Shown here: positions 9,671 to 18,280 of the stretch, in pieces
Numbering within the stretch: position 1 is the first letter of the stretch
Layout: each line of letters starts with the position of its first letter
Source of the DNA: DAOMFB01 sp963801475
GTDB lineage: Bacteria; Acidobacteriota; Thermoanaerobaculia; UBA5066
NCBI GenBank assembly: GCA_963801475.1
Contig: CAWDEX010000001.1
Location: forward strand, 1,054,001-1,118,000
Length of the DNA: 64,000 nt
Direction of reading: 5' to 3'
Notes under the pieces: generated by a model
Databases searched by the model: none
Told to the model about the DNA's origin: nothing
Seen by the model: only the letters and a program-made list of their open reading frames with translations
Position numbers and translations under genes: made by a program

Positions 9671-11848
9671 ATGAAATCCAGAGTTGCGGAAAGCGGATCC
9701 TCCCGGCTCCTGGGGGTCGCGGCAGCGGCCTTCCTCCTGGCGACCGGTGCGGCTCAGGCCGCCACTTACGACCTCAAGGCCGGTACGACCAACATCACCA
9801 TGCCGACGGGCGAAGTCGTGACGATGTGGGGCTTCGGCCCGGCCAGCGGCTCAGTCAGCGTTCCGGGGCCCGGCCTCGTCGTGCCCTCGGGGGACACGAC
9901 GCTCACGATCAACCTGACCAACGACCTTCCGGAGCCCGTCTCGATCGTCATCCCGGGGCAGATCGCGACGATGGCGCCGGTCTTCTTCACGGACTCGAGC
10001 GGCCGCCGGCGTGTGAGGTCGTTCACCCAGGAGGCGCCCCCTTCGGGTGGAACGCAGAGCTACACGTGGACCGGACTCAAGCCCGGATCCTATCTCTACC
10101 AGAGCGGCTCGCACCCGGGCATTCAGGTCCAGATGGGCCTTTACGGGTCACTGCGCGCACTGGCCGGCGCGGGTCAGGTCTATCCCGGCGTGGCGTACGA
10201 CAAGGACGTCGTCCTCGTCCTCTCCGAGGTCGACCCGGCGCTCCACGCCGCCGTTGCGACGAACAACTACGGCCCGGGCAAGAGCGTCACGAGCCCGGTC
10301 GATTACCACCCGGGTTACTTCCTCGTGAACGGGGCGCCATACGCGCCGGGAAGCTCCATCGCGGTGGACGCGGGGTCCGCGCCGCTCAACACGAACGACA
10401 CGATCCTCGTCCGCTTCCTGAACGCGGGGCTCCGGACACATTCGATGGCGCTCTTCGCCCCGACGCCATCGAGCGGCGGGATTCCCGCTCCGTATTTCTC
10501 GGTCGTGGCCGAGGACGGGCGCCCCTATCCCTTTCCGCGCCAGCTCTACACGGTCTATCTTCCGGCCGGGAAGACGGCCGACGGTCTCTTCTCTCCGCCG
10601 GCGCCCGGCCGTTACACCGTCCAGGACCGGACGCTTCATCTCACCGACCTCAACGCCGTTCATGACGCCGGGCTGCAGGCGGCCCTCCTCATCGCGAACC
10701 CGGCGGGCGCGCCGATCGCGAACGGGGATGCGTACACCATGAACGGAAATACGACGCTGACCGTCCCGGCGCCGGGTGTCCTCGGGAACGACACGGGCAC
10801 GGGCCCGCTGTCGACGAGTCTCGTGAGCCCGACGACCCACGGCGCGCTCACGCTCGCCGCGGACGGTTCGTTCACGTACATCCCGACGACGGGCTTTGCC
10901 GGAACGGACAGCTTCAGCTACAAGGTTTTCAACGGCGCCTACAGCAACGTCGCGACGGCCACCATCACCGTGAGCCTGCCTCCGGTCGGCACGAACGACG
11001 CCTACAGCGTCGTCGCCGGGACGACGCTGACGGTTTCCGCGCCAGGAGTTCTCGGGAACGACGTGAGCCCGGCGGGAAAGACGCTCACGGCGGTTCTCGG
11101 AACGGCGCCCTCGGCCGGGACGCTGACGCTCAACCCGAACGGCTCCTTCACCTACGCCGCGCCGTCGGTGGCCGGCCCTTACTCGTTCACCTACACGGCG
11201 AGCGACGGCACCCTCTCGAGCGGCACGGTGACGGTCAGCCTCACGGTGACCTCGCCGCAGCCTCCGGTGGCGAACGGGGACGCCTACACGACGACGGCGA
11301 CCGCGACCTCGCCGTCGCTCAGCGTGGCGGCTCCGGGAGTCCTCGGGAACGACACGAGCCCGGCAAGTCTCCCGCTTTCCGCCGTCCTCGTGACGGGCCC
11401 GACGAAGCTGGCCGGAGGCTCGTTCACGCTGAACGCCAACGGTTCCTTCACCTACTGGACGAAGAACCTGTCGGCGACGACCGACAAGTTTACGTATCGC
11501 GCCAGCGACGGCACACTCCAGAGCGCTCTGGCGACGGTGACGATCTCGATCACGGCTCATCCGGCGCCGGTCGCGAACAACGACACGTTCTCTGCCCCGA
11601 GGAACTCCCCCGGCGTGACTCTGACCGTTCTCGCAAACGACACGGCGACGAACGCCGCGATCAATCCGGCGACCGTGACGAAGCTGAGCAACCCGAGCCG
11701 CGGCGGCACCGCGACGGTGAATGCGAACGGCACGATCACGTACAAGCCCTCACGGAACTTCCGCGGGACGGACGTCTTCACCTACAACGTCAAGGACACG
11801 CTGGGCGCAACGTCGAACACCGCGACGGTGCGCGTCAACGTGCAGTGA
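9671..11848 (+). CDS. Secreted cupredoxin-fold protein with four C-terminal Ig-like repeats
   Basis: 725 residues, ATG 9671 after GAGGAGGACGAGA, signal peptide ending near AAQAA. Residues ~30-340 form two cupredoxin-like domains (PGPGLVVPSGDTTLTINLTN; SYLYQSGSHPGIQVQMGLYG; RTHSMALFA), but most canonical copper histidines are missing, so copper binding is doubtful. Residues ~350-725 are four tandem Ig-like/cadherin-like repeats of the 'A.NDxYx...VLGNDxxP...L....GxFTY.P...F.G.DSFTYxxxD' type. The last two repeats are close copies of those ending the subtilase at 12332. This suggests shared anchoring, adhesion or secretion handling. The upstream oxidase gene ends 16 bases before this start. Confidence 0.75.
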   Translation: MKSRVAESGSSRLLGVAAAAFLLATGAAQAATYDLKAGTTNITMPTGEVVTMWGFGPASGSVSVPGPGLVVPSGDTTLTINLTNDLPEPVSIVIPGQIATMAPVFFTDSSGRRRVRSFTQEAPPSGGTQSYTWTGLKPGSYLYQSGSHPGIQVQMGLYGSLRALAGAGQVYPGVAYDKDVVLVLSEVDPALHAAVATNNYGPGKSVTSPVDYHPGYFLVNGAPYAPGSSIAVDAGSAPLNTNDTILVRFLNAGLRTHSMALFAPTPSSGGIPAPYFSVVAEDGRPYPFPRQLYTVYLPAGKTADGLFSPPAPGRYTVQDRTLHLTDLNAVHDAGLQAALLIANPAGAPIANGDAYTMNGNTTLTVPAPGVLGNDTGTGPLSTSLVSPTTHGALTLAADGSFTYIPTTGFAGTDSFSYKVFNGAYSNVATATITVSLPPVGTNDAYSVVAGTTLTVSAPGVLGNDVSPAGKTLTAVLGTAPSAGTLTLNPNGSFTYAAPSVAGPYSFTYTASDGTLSSGTVTVSLTVTSPQPPVANGDAYTTTATATSPSLSVAAPGVLGNDTSPASLPLSAVLVTGPTKLAGGSFTLNANGSFTYWTKNLSATTDKFTYRASDGTLQSALATVTISITAHPAPVANNDTFSAPRNSPGVTLTVLANDTATNAAINPATVTKLSNPSRGGTATVNANGTITYKPSRNFRGTDVFTYNVKDTLGATSNTATVRVNVQ
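11251..11579 (+). repeat. Ig-like repeat DNA, copy 1 (partner 13981-14309)
   Basis: This stretch encodes one Ig-like repeat plus the start of the next. It matches 13981-14309 nearly base for base over long runs, for instance the identical blocks encoding PPVANGDAYTTTATATSPSL and FTLNANGSFTYWTKNL. Most differences are third-codon changes. It indicates a recent duplication or gene conversion between the two secreted-protein genes. Confidence 0.8.
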
Positions 11849-11864
11849 CACGGGCGAAACAGAG

Positions 11865-12320
11865 ATGCAACTCGTGAGACGGGGGGCGCCGCTTCTTCTC
11901 CTGGCGGCGCTCCTCGCCGCTTCTCCTCGGGTCGGCGCCGCCGGACTGGCGGCGCCGGCCTCTTTTTCCGCTGCGTCCGCCTGCGACGATCTGAAAGACC
12001 GGTGGGGAGTCGAGGTCGTCCGCCTCTTCCTGACCTCGCACGGTCACATGGTCGACTTCCGGTACCGCGTGATCGACCCCGTGAAGGCCAGACCGCTCTT
12101 CGATCCGAGGACGCCGGCCCACCTCGTCGACGAGGCGACCGGGCGGAAGCTGGCGGTTCCCGAGGCCCCGAAGACGGGCCGGCTCCGGAACACCGGCGAA
12201 CCGGAAGAGGGTCGCGTTTACTTCATCATTTTCCAGAACCAGGCCGGGCTTCTCGAGAAGGGCGACCGGGTCTCCGTGGTCATCGGGGACTTCGTCGCCC
12301 CGGGACTGCTCCTCCAGTAA
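11865..12320 (+). CDS. Small secreted protein of unknown function
   Basis: 151 residues, ATG 11865 (16 bases after the previous stop), with a signal peptide (LLLLAALLAASPRVGAA). The mature part contains CDDLKDRWGVEVVRLFLTS-like and VDFRYRVIDPVKARPLF segments and ends with a beta-rich tail (RVSVVIGDFVAPGLLLQ). Only one cysteine and one HGH are seen. I do not recognise the family. Its place between a cupredoxin gene and a subtilase, in the same direction and with short gaps, suggests it belongs to the same exported system. Confidence 0.7.
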   Translation: MQLVRRGAPLLLLAALLAASPRVGAAGLAAPASFSAASACDDLKDRWGVEVVRLFLTSHGHMVDFRYRVIDPVKARPLFDPRTPAHLVDEATGRKLAVPEAPKTGRLRNTGEPEEGRVYFIIFQNQAGLLEKGDRVSVVIGDFVAPGLLLQ

Positions 12321-12331
12321 GGAAGACAACT

Positions 12332-14575
12332 ATGAAACGCTCGACGCTCGTCCGCGCCGTTCTCTCCGCCGCCGCCCTCGTCGCGGCTCCGATCCTTCAC
12401 GGGGGATCCGTCGACCCGGAGCTTTCGGCGGCGATCGCCGGGATGAAGCCGGGGCAGGAGATCGCCGTCGTCGTCACGCTGGCCGACCGCGTGTCCCTCG
12501 AGTCCTTCGCCCCCGGCGGGGTCGGACCGCGAAGCGCTTCGCCGCAGCTGGTGGCGGCTCTCCAAAGCAAGGCGGCGAATACGCAGCGCCCGGTCCTCGC
12601 GAGCGCGGCGGCCCTGGGCGGGCACGACGCGGTCTCGCTCTGGGCGATCAACGCCGTTGCTCTGAAGATCCCCCATGAGGCCGTGACGGGCCTCGCGAAA
12701 CGGAGCGACGTCGAGAGCATCCAGCTCGACGCCGTCGTCCAGGCACCGGCGACCCTCTCCGGCGCGTCGGCGCCGGCGCCGGAGTGGAACATCCAGATGA
12801 TGGGAGCGCCGGACCGGTGGGCCGCCGGCGCGACGGGGAGCGGAATCGTCGTCGCCACCCTCGACACGGGGGTCGACGCGCACCACCCCGACCTCGGACC
12901 CCGCTGGCGCAGCGGGTCGAACAGCTGGTTCGATCCGAATGGCCAGCACACGACACCCTACGACGCGAGCGGACACGGGACGCAGACGCTGGGCCTGATC
13001 GTCGGCGGAAGCTCCGGCGGAACGTCGATCGGGATGGCGCCGGGGGCGACCTGGATCGCGGCCAAGATCTTCAACGATGCCGGTCAGGCGACTCTCTCCG
13101 GAATCCACCAGGCGTTCCAGTGGGTCCTCGATCCGGACGGGAACCCGGCCACGATCGACTCGCCCCACGTCGTGAACAACTCGTGGGGCCTCACGTCGAG
13201 CGTCGGAGCGTGCGACAGCACGTTCGCAGACGACATCTCCGTCCTTCGGGCGGCCGGCATCGGCGTGGTCTTCGCGGCCGGGAACGAGGGCGGAGCCGCC
13301 GGGACGAGCGAGAGCCCGGCGAACAACGCCGGGGCCTTCCCCACCGGGGCGATCGACAGCGCCCGGACCGTGGCTCCCTTCAGCAGCCGCGGCCCCTCGG
13401 CCTGCGACAACGGCATCTTCCCGACGGTCGTGGCGCCCGGGGTCTCGGTCCGGACGTCGGACCTCACGTTCGGCGGCGTCGTCCCGAATTCGTATGCCGT
13501 CGTCAGTGGCACGTCCTTCGCGGCGCCACACATGACCGGCGCGATGGCGCTCCTATGGAGCGCGCACCCGGGGGCGACGCTTGCGGCCGTGGAATCGGCC
13601 CTCACCTCAACGGCGGTGGACCTGGGAATTCCCGGGCCGGACAACGACACCGGATACGGAATTCCGAATCTCTCGGCCGCTGACACGGCGCTCGCGGGTA
13701 CGCCGACGCCGCCGGTCGCGAGAGCGGATTCCTACACCGTTGAGGCCGGGACCACAATCAACGTGATTGCGCCGGGAGTCCTGACGAACGACTCGAGCCC
13801 GTCCGGCGGAGCGCTGACGGCCGCACTCGCGTCCACTCCGGCGGCCGGAAGCCTCACGTTCGCCGCCGACGGCTCCTTCAGCTACGTGGCGCCCGCAACA
13901 GGCGGGACGTACTCCTTCATCTACACGGCCAGCGACGGAAAGCTGACGAGCGCGGCCGCCACGGTCACGCTGACCGTGACGTCGCCGCAGCCCCCGGTGG
14001 CGAACGGGGACGCCTACACGACGACGGCCACAGCGACCTCGCCGTCGCTCGGCGTAACGACGCCGGGTCTTCTCGGAAACGACACGAGTCCGTCGGGCAA
14101 GCCGCTCACCGCCGTCCTCGTGACAGGCCCGACAAAGCTTGCCGGTGGGTCATTCACGCTGAACGCCAACGGGTCCTTCACCTACTGGACGAAGAACCTG
14201 ACGGCGACGACCGACATGTTCACGTATCGAGCCAGCGACGGGACGCTTCAGAGCGCTCCGGCGACGGTGACGATCACGATCACGGCCCATCCGGCGCCGG
14301 TCGCCGGCAACGATTCATTCAGCGTGGCCCGGAACTCCACGGGTGTGGCGCTGAACGTCCTTGCAAACGACACCGCAACGAATGCGACGCTCGCGTCGTC
14401 GTCCATCACGGTCGTCAGACGGCCGAGCCATGGCACGGTGACCGCCAACGCGAACGGCACCGTCACGTACAAGCCGGCGAGGAACTACAGGGGATCCGAC
14501 AGCTTCACCTACAACGTCAAGGACAGCCTCGGGGCGACCTCGAATACCGCCACGGCGCAGTTGACCGTCCAGTAG
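12332..14575 (+). CDS. Secreted subtilisin-like serine protease (S8) with three Ig-like repeats
   Basis: 747 residues, ATG 12332, 11 bases after the previous stop, with GGAAG upstream. Signal peptide first, then a propeptide-like region (residues ~25-145), then the S8 catalytic domain with the full triad: D178 in VATLDTGVD, H215 in SGHGTQTLG and S395 in GTSFAAPHMTG, plus the oxyanion Asn in VVNNSWG. Residues ~455-747 are three Ig-like repeats of the same type as in the cupredoxin protein at 9671. It is exported and probably matures by self-cleavage. It may process proteins of the same locus or degrade external protein; the substrate is unknown. Confidence 0.88.
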   Translation: MKRSTLVRAVLSAAALVAAPILHGGSVDPELSAAIAGMKPGQEIAVVVTLADRVSLESFAPGGVGPRSASPQLVAALQSKAANTQRPVLASAAALGGHDAVSLWAINAVALKIPHEAVTGLAKRSDVESIQLDAVVQAPATLSGASAPAPEWNIQMMGAPDRWAAGATGSGIVVATLDTGVDAHHPDLGPRWRSGSNSWFDPNGQHTTPYDASGHGTQTLGLIVGGSSGGTSIGMAPGATWIAAKIFNDAGQATLSGIHQAFQWVLDPDGNPATIDSPHVVNNSWGLTSSVGACDSTFADDISVLRAAGIGVVFAAGNEGGAAGTSESPANNAGAFPTGAIDSARTVAPFSSRGPSACDNGIFPTVVAPGVSVRTSDLTFGGVVPNSYAVVSGTSFAAPHMTGAMALLWSAHPGATLAAVESALTSTAVDLGIPGPDNDTGYGIPNLSAADTALAGTPTPPVARADSYTVEAGTTINVIAPGVLTNDSSPSGGALTAALASTPAAGSLTFAADGSFSYVAPATGGTYSFIYTASDGKLTSAAATVTLTVTSPQPPVANGDAYTTTATATSPSLGVTTPGLLGNDTSPSGKPLTAVLVTGPTKLAGGSFTLNANGSFTYWTKNLTATTDMFTYRASDGTLQSAPATVTITITAHPAPVAGNDSFSVARNSTGVALNVLANDTATNATLASSSITVVRRPSHGTVTANANGTVTYKPARNYRGSDSFTYNVKDSLGATSNTATAQLTVQ
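13981..14309 (+). repeat. Ig-like repeat DNA, copy 2 (partner 11251-11579)
   Basis: This is the second copy of the near-identical repeat DNA, inside the subtilase gene. See the copy inside the cupredoxin gene for the matching blocks. The two copies lie about 2.7 kb apart in direct orientation, so recombination between them could delete the small secreted gene and the protease domain. Confidence 0.8.
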
Positions 14576-14633
14576 GGGAGGTGATGCCGGCAATCCGGGC
14601 GCCGGGACGCCTTCCCGGGGAAGACGCCCCGGC

Positions 14634-14662
14634 TTGACACCGCGAGGGGGCTCCTCTAGATT
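14634..14662 (+). promoter_or_regulatory. Promoter of tRNA-Gly
   Basis: TTGACA (14634-14639), a 17-base spacer and TAGATT (14657-14662) form a good sigma-70 type promoter. Transcription would start near 14669, giving a short 5' leader before the tRNA. This gives a local reference for promoter shape in this genome. Confidence 0.75.
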
Positions 14663-14692
14663 TCGCGCTCCACGGGCGCCTCGGCGCCAGAC

Positions 14693-14767
<75 letters not shown>

Positions 14768-14777
14768 TATCAGGCTG

Positions 14778-14812
14778 AGAGCCGGGAGTCACCTCCCGGC
14801 TCTTTCTCTTTC
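14778..14812 (+). terminator. Intrinsic terminator after tRNA-Gly
   Basis: An 11-bp perfect stem, AGAGCCGGGAG (14778-14788) with CTCCCGGCTCT (14793-14803), loop TCAC, followed by the T-rich run TTCTCTTTC. It ends the tRNA transcript and overlaps the stop codon of the convergent gene ending at 14811. Confidence 0.9.
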
Positions 14813-15956
14813 AGCCCCCCGCGGACGGCTTCGGCCGCTCGTGCCAGGCCTTCAGGACCTCGGCCTCGCGCGTGGGCGAAATCCCGGCCTTCAGCTTCTC
14901 CTGCCGCTCCTTCGGAAGGGTCCGCCACCACTCGAGCGTCTCCTTCACGGTGACGGAGAGGGGCCTGAACGTGAGCCCCTTCGCGACCGCTCGCGCGTTC
15001 GAGACCCGGTTCGCGCCAGCCGTCTCCCCCTCGGGGACCTCCCAGACCGGCATGTCGACGAAGGGGATCACCTTCATCTTCGCGAGGAAGGCGGCGTCGA
15101 CCCAGGTGAACCGCGCGTCACTTCCGGAGACCGTCCGGCAGGCCTCGAGGAGGGTGCCGATCCCGAGCGGCGAGGCCGGTCCGGTTGCGTTGAAGACGCC
15201 GGTCGTCTTCGCGTCGAGTGTCTTCACGATGAACTCGCCGAGGTCCTTCACGTCGATGAACTGGACTGGGTCGGCGGGCGTCCCGGGAGCCAGCACCTCG
15301 CCGCCACGCGAGACGCGAACGGGCCAGTAAGTGAAGCGGTCGCTCGTGTCGTTGGGGCCGACGATGAGGCCCGGACGGATGTTGGTGACGCGGCCGGGCA
15401 TCGCAGCTTCGGCCGCCTTCTCGCAGAGGGCCTTCAGGGCGCCGAACGACTCCTCCGTGATCTTCTCCGTCGTCTCGTCCGGGATGGTCGCGACCCTTGC
15501 TGTCTCGTCCATTCCCGGCTTCGACGTGTCGGCGTAGACCGAGATGGAGGAGATGAAGACGTACTGCCCGACGTGTCCGCGGAGCGCGTCCATCGCCGTC
15601 CGGATCTGGCGGGGGAAGTACCCGGACGTGTCGACGACCGCATCCCACGTCCGCCCCTCGAGCGCCTTCACGCTTTCGTTCCGGTCGCCGTGGAGCTGCT
15701 CGAGGTCTGGGAAGAGCCCGGGATTCGTCTTCCCGCGGTTGAAGAGCGTGAGGGCCCAGCCGCTCTTCTTCGCGGCGGCGACGATCTCCGGCCCGAGGAA
15801 CCGGGTGCCGCCGAGGATCAGGAGCGTCTTCTTCTTCGGGGCGTCCTCGGCGCGAAGCAGGCCGGTTCGAAGGCCGGCCGCACCCGCGAGAAACCACCCG
15901 CCGGCGGCGGCCGATGCCGAGAGGAACGTACGGCGCGAAGGACGATGGTCGTTCAT
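14811..15956 (-). CDS. Tat-exported NAD-dependent epimerase/dehydratase family protein
   Basis: 381 residues, ATG at 15956 with AGGGAG 7 bases upstream. The N-terminus has a twin-arginine signal (PSRRTFLSA, then a hydrophobic run ending AGAAG). A Rossmann domain follows: ILGGTRFLGPEIVAAA is the dinucleotide-binding loop of extended SDR/epimerases, and the VFISSISVYAD segment holds the Ser-Ser and a YA variant of the YxxxK region. The family includes isoflavone-reductase/epimerase-like proteins seen often in Acidobacteriota and Planctomycetes with a Tat signal. The substrate is unknown. It is downstream of and co-directional with the DUF4301 gene (24-base gap). Confidence 0.8.
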   Translation of the reverse strand: MNDHRPSRRTFLSASAAAGGWFLAGAAGLRTGLLRAEDAPKKKTLLILGGTRFLGPEIVAAAKKSGWALTLFNRGKTNPGLFPDLEQLHGDRNESVKALEGRTWDAVVDTSGYFPRQIRTAMDALRGHVGQYVFISSISVYADTSKPGMDETARVATIPDETTEKITEESFGALKALCEKAAEAAMPGRVTNIRPGLIVGPNDTSDRFTYWPVRVSRGGEVLAPGTPADPVQFIDVKDLGEFIVKTLDAKTTGVFNATGPASPLGIGTLLEACRTVSGSDARFTWVDAAFLAKMKVIPFVDMPVWEVPEGETAGANRVSNARAVAKGLTFRPLSVTVKETLEWWRTLPKERQEKLKAGISPTREAEVLKAWHERPKPSAGG

Positions 15957-15979
15957 GTCCGGCTCCCTGTTCGGTCGCT

Positions 15980-17359
15980 TCATCCGGCCTGGTGCTCGGG
16001 ACGAAGCAGGTCGAAGACGGTCTTGACGGGCGTGAAGGTGCCGATCGGGACTTCGACGAAGACGGTGTGCCAGCGCGCCATCGCGCCGTTCCAGAGACCC
16101 GGCCGCTCGAGGGCCGTGAGGACCCGCCCGTCCTTCGACTTCCGGGCGACGAAGACGGTCGCCGGGTCGACGAAGTCTTCGAGGCGATAGGGCGTACCGT
16201 CCGGCGCCCGGAGCGCGCAGACGAGGTCGACGGGGTTGAAGTGCGTCGAGGAGCGCCAGATCGCCTCCTGGCGCGCGTCGGCATGGTCCACCTGCGACGA
16301 CTCGACGATCTGGAGGGACGGGACCCCGTCCGCGCCGGCCACCCAGAACGGCCCGCCTCCCGGCTCCCCCTCGTTCCGGACGACCCCGCAGACGCGTACC
16401 GGCCGGCCGGGGTCGCCGAGCTCCTCGAGCGTCTCGAGGAGGAGCCCGGCGAGGAGCTTCTTCCAGAGGACCGATTCCCCGGCCCGCGAGCTCGGCTGGA
16501 CGTTGTCGATGTTCTTCACGAAGACCAGATCGCCCCACGTCGCCTCGAGATTCGCAAGGAGCGCCCCGTGCCCTGCGGGGCGAAAGAGGAGCGAGCCGTC
16601 CTCCAGCCGGAAGGGACGGTCCTCCTCGTCCACGGCGATGGTGTCGGTGGACGGGTCCTGCGAAGAAAACGTCACCTCGAGGTCCGCCCCCGAGACCGCC
16701 TCGAGGGGAGGCGCCATCTCGAGGAGGGCGTTCTTGAAGGCCGTCTTCGACTCGGGGGTCACGGTGAAATGAACGCGGCAGACCCCGCGTGCGTCCCGAA
16801 CGGTCTCGATCGCCTCGTCCAGATGCTCCTCGAACGGCGTTCGCGCGCCGCCGGCTCCGTGGTGAAAGGGGATGAGGGCCTTCGGCAGCGAGCCGTAGCC
16901 GAGCCCGGCCGGAGGAGGGGAGAGCAGGACCGGGAGGATCCGGTCGAAGGCGCCGGTCGCCATCGCCGGCTGGAGGGCGAAGCCGCGGGACCGGCAGGCC
17001 GCGGCGAGCGCCTCCTGGAAAGGCATTCGTGCCATGGCCTCGAAGAATTTCTTCGTCCGTTCCTTGTCCTCGCCGGTTCCCCCGAGGCCCTCGAACATTC
17101 GGGTCGCGGCGCCGGAGGCCGGCACGAACTTGCGGAGCCGGCTCCCGGCGGCCGCGATCTCCCACCGGGCCACGAGCCCGGGGTGGCGGGCGGGCTCCAG
17201 GCGGGCGATGCCGTCGCCGGGCGTGGCCGGACGGAGCAGCCTCGCGGGGGGCGGCGGGTTCCGGAGAATGGCGATCTGCCGGAGGACTTCCTGCTCCGAC
17301 AGTCCGTGCGCCGCGATCTGGCGGCGGTCGGCCTCGGTCAGATCCGCGCGGGCGTTCAA
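15980..17359 (-). CDS. DUF4301 family protein
   Basis: 459 residues. The start is set at a TTG (17359) that overlaps the stop of the rfbA-like gene (TTGA); upstream extension only gives frame shadow of rfbA. The sequence begins with LTEADRRQIAAHGLSEQEVLRQI and continues with KFVPASGAATRMFEGL and LPKALIPFHH, features of the DUF4301 family. These resemble nucleotidyltransferase-like folds (a P-loop-like PASGAATRMF; K in LPKALIPF). The known family is best represented in Bacteroidota. Translational coupling to a dTDP-glucose pyrophosphorylase supports, but does not prove, a role in sugar-nucleotide metabolism. Confidence 0.75.
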   Translation of the reverse strand: MNARADLTEADRRQIAAHGLSEQEVLRQIAILRNPPPPARLLRPATPGDGIARLEPARHPGLVARWEIAAAGSRLRKFVPASGAATRMFEGLGGTGEDKERTKKFFEAMARMPFQEALAAACRSRGFALQPAMATGAFDRILPVLLSPPPAGLGYGSLPKALIPFHHGAGGARTPFEEHLDEAIETVRDARGVCRVHFTVTPESKTAFKNALLEMAPPLEAVSGADLEVTFSSQDPSTDTIAVDEEDRPFRLEDGSLLFRPAGHGALLANLEATWGDLVFVKNIDNVQPSSRAGESVLWKKLLAGLLLETLEELGDPGRPVRVCGVVRNEGEPGGGPFWVAGADGVPSLQIVESSQVDHADARQEAIWRSSTHFNPVDLVCALRAPDGTPYRLEDFVDPATVFVARKSKDGRVLTALERPGLWNGAMARWHTVFVEVPIGTFTPVKTVFDLLRPEHQAG

Positions 17360-18243
17360 GGGTGTGTCGCGGGGGTGGACTCCTCGAGCATCCGGAGGAG
17401 GTAGACCCCGTAATCGCTCTTCTTCATCGGCTCGACGAGGTTCCGGACGTCGCCGGCCGTGATCCAGCCCATGTGATAGGCGACCTCCTCCGGGCAGGAG
17501 ATCTTCAACCCCTGCCGCGCCTCGATCGCCTGGATGTAGGTCGCAGCGAGCATGAGCGCCTCGGGCGTTCCGGTGTCGAGCCACGCCATGCCGCGCCCGA
17601 AGATCTCGACGTGGAGGTCCCCGGACGCGAGGTAGGCGCGGTTGACGTCGGTGATCTCCAGCTCGCCTCGCGCGGAAGGCTTCAGCCGCGAGGCGATGTC
17701 GAGCACGCGGTTGTCGTAGAAATAGAGGCCCGTCACGGCGAAGTGGGAGCGCGGGTGGGCCGGCTTCTCCTCGAGGCCCACGGCCCGTCCGTCCGGGCCG
17801 AACTCGACGACGCCGTAACGTTCGGGGTCGAGGACGCGATAGGCGAAGACCGTCGCCCCCGACGGGCGGCGGGCCGCGGCCTGGAGCAGTTCGGGGAGCC
17901 CGTGTCCGTAGAAGATGTTGTCGCCGAGCGCCAGCGCGACCGCGTCCGCGCCGACGAAGTCGCGGCCGATCAGGAACGCCTGCGCCAGCCCCTCGGGCCG
18001 CGGCTGGACGGCGTACGAGAGGCGAAGCCCGAACGCCGACCCGTCGCCGAGGAGCCGGACGAAGCCGGCCTGGTCCTCCGGCGTCGTGATGACGAGGATC
18101 TCGCGGATCCCGGCGTGCATCAGCGTCGAGAGCGGGTAATAGACCATCGGTTTGTCGTAGATCGGACAGAGCTGCTTGCTGAGGGCCAGCGTGATCGGGT
18201 AGAGGCGCGTCCCCGACCCTCCCGCGAGGATGATTCCCTTCAT
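17356..18243 (-). CDS. rfbA: Glucose-1-phosphate thymidylyltransferase
   Basis: 295 residues, the usual length for RmlA. The start MKGIILAGGSGTRLYPITLALSKQL holds the nucleotidyltransferase signature GGxGTRL and the catalytic region; LALGDNIFYG and VEFGPDGRAVGLEEKP are typical RmlA blocks, and EITDVNRAYL and WLDTGTPEAL close the active site. It makes dTDP-glucose from dTTP and glucose-1-phosphate for rhamnose and related sugars. The usual rfbB, C and D partners are not beside it. GGAGACCGC before the ATG may serve as ribosome site. Confidence 0.96.
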   Translation of the reverse strand: MKGIILAGGSGTRLYPITLALSKQLCPIYDKPMVYYPLSTLMHAGIREILVITTPEDQAGFVRLLGDGSAFGLRLSYAVQPRPEGLAQAFLIGRDFVGADAVALALGDNIFYGHGLPELLQAAARRPSGATVFAYRVLDPERYGVVEFGPDGRAVGLEEKPAHPRSHFAVTGLYFYDNRVLDIASRLKPSARGELEITDVNRAYLASGDLHVEIFGRGMAWLDTGTPEALMLAATYIQAIEARQGLKISCPEEVAYHMGWITAGDVRNLVEPMKKSDYGVYLLRMLEESTPATHP

Positions 18244-18280
18244 GCGGTCTCCGGCCCGATCGTACCGGATTCGCGGCCGG

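Noticed and set aside
14576..14692. A terminator between the subtilase and the tRNA (CTTCCC/GGGAAG)
   Set aside because: The stem is only six base pairs and lacks a T-run; the gap holds the tRNA promoter and nothing else I can support.
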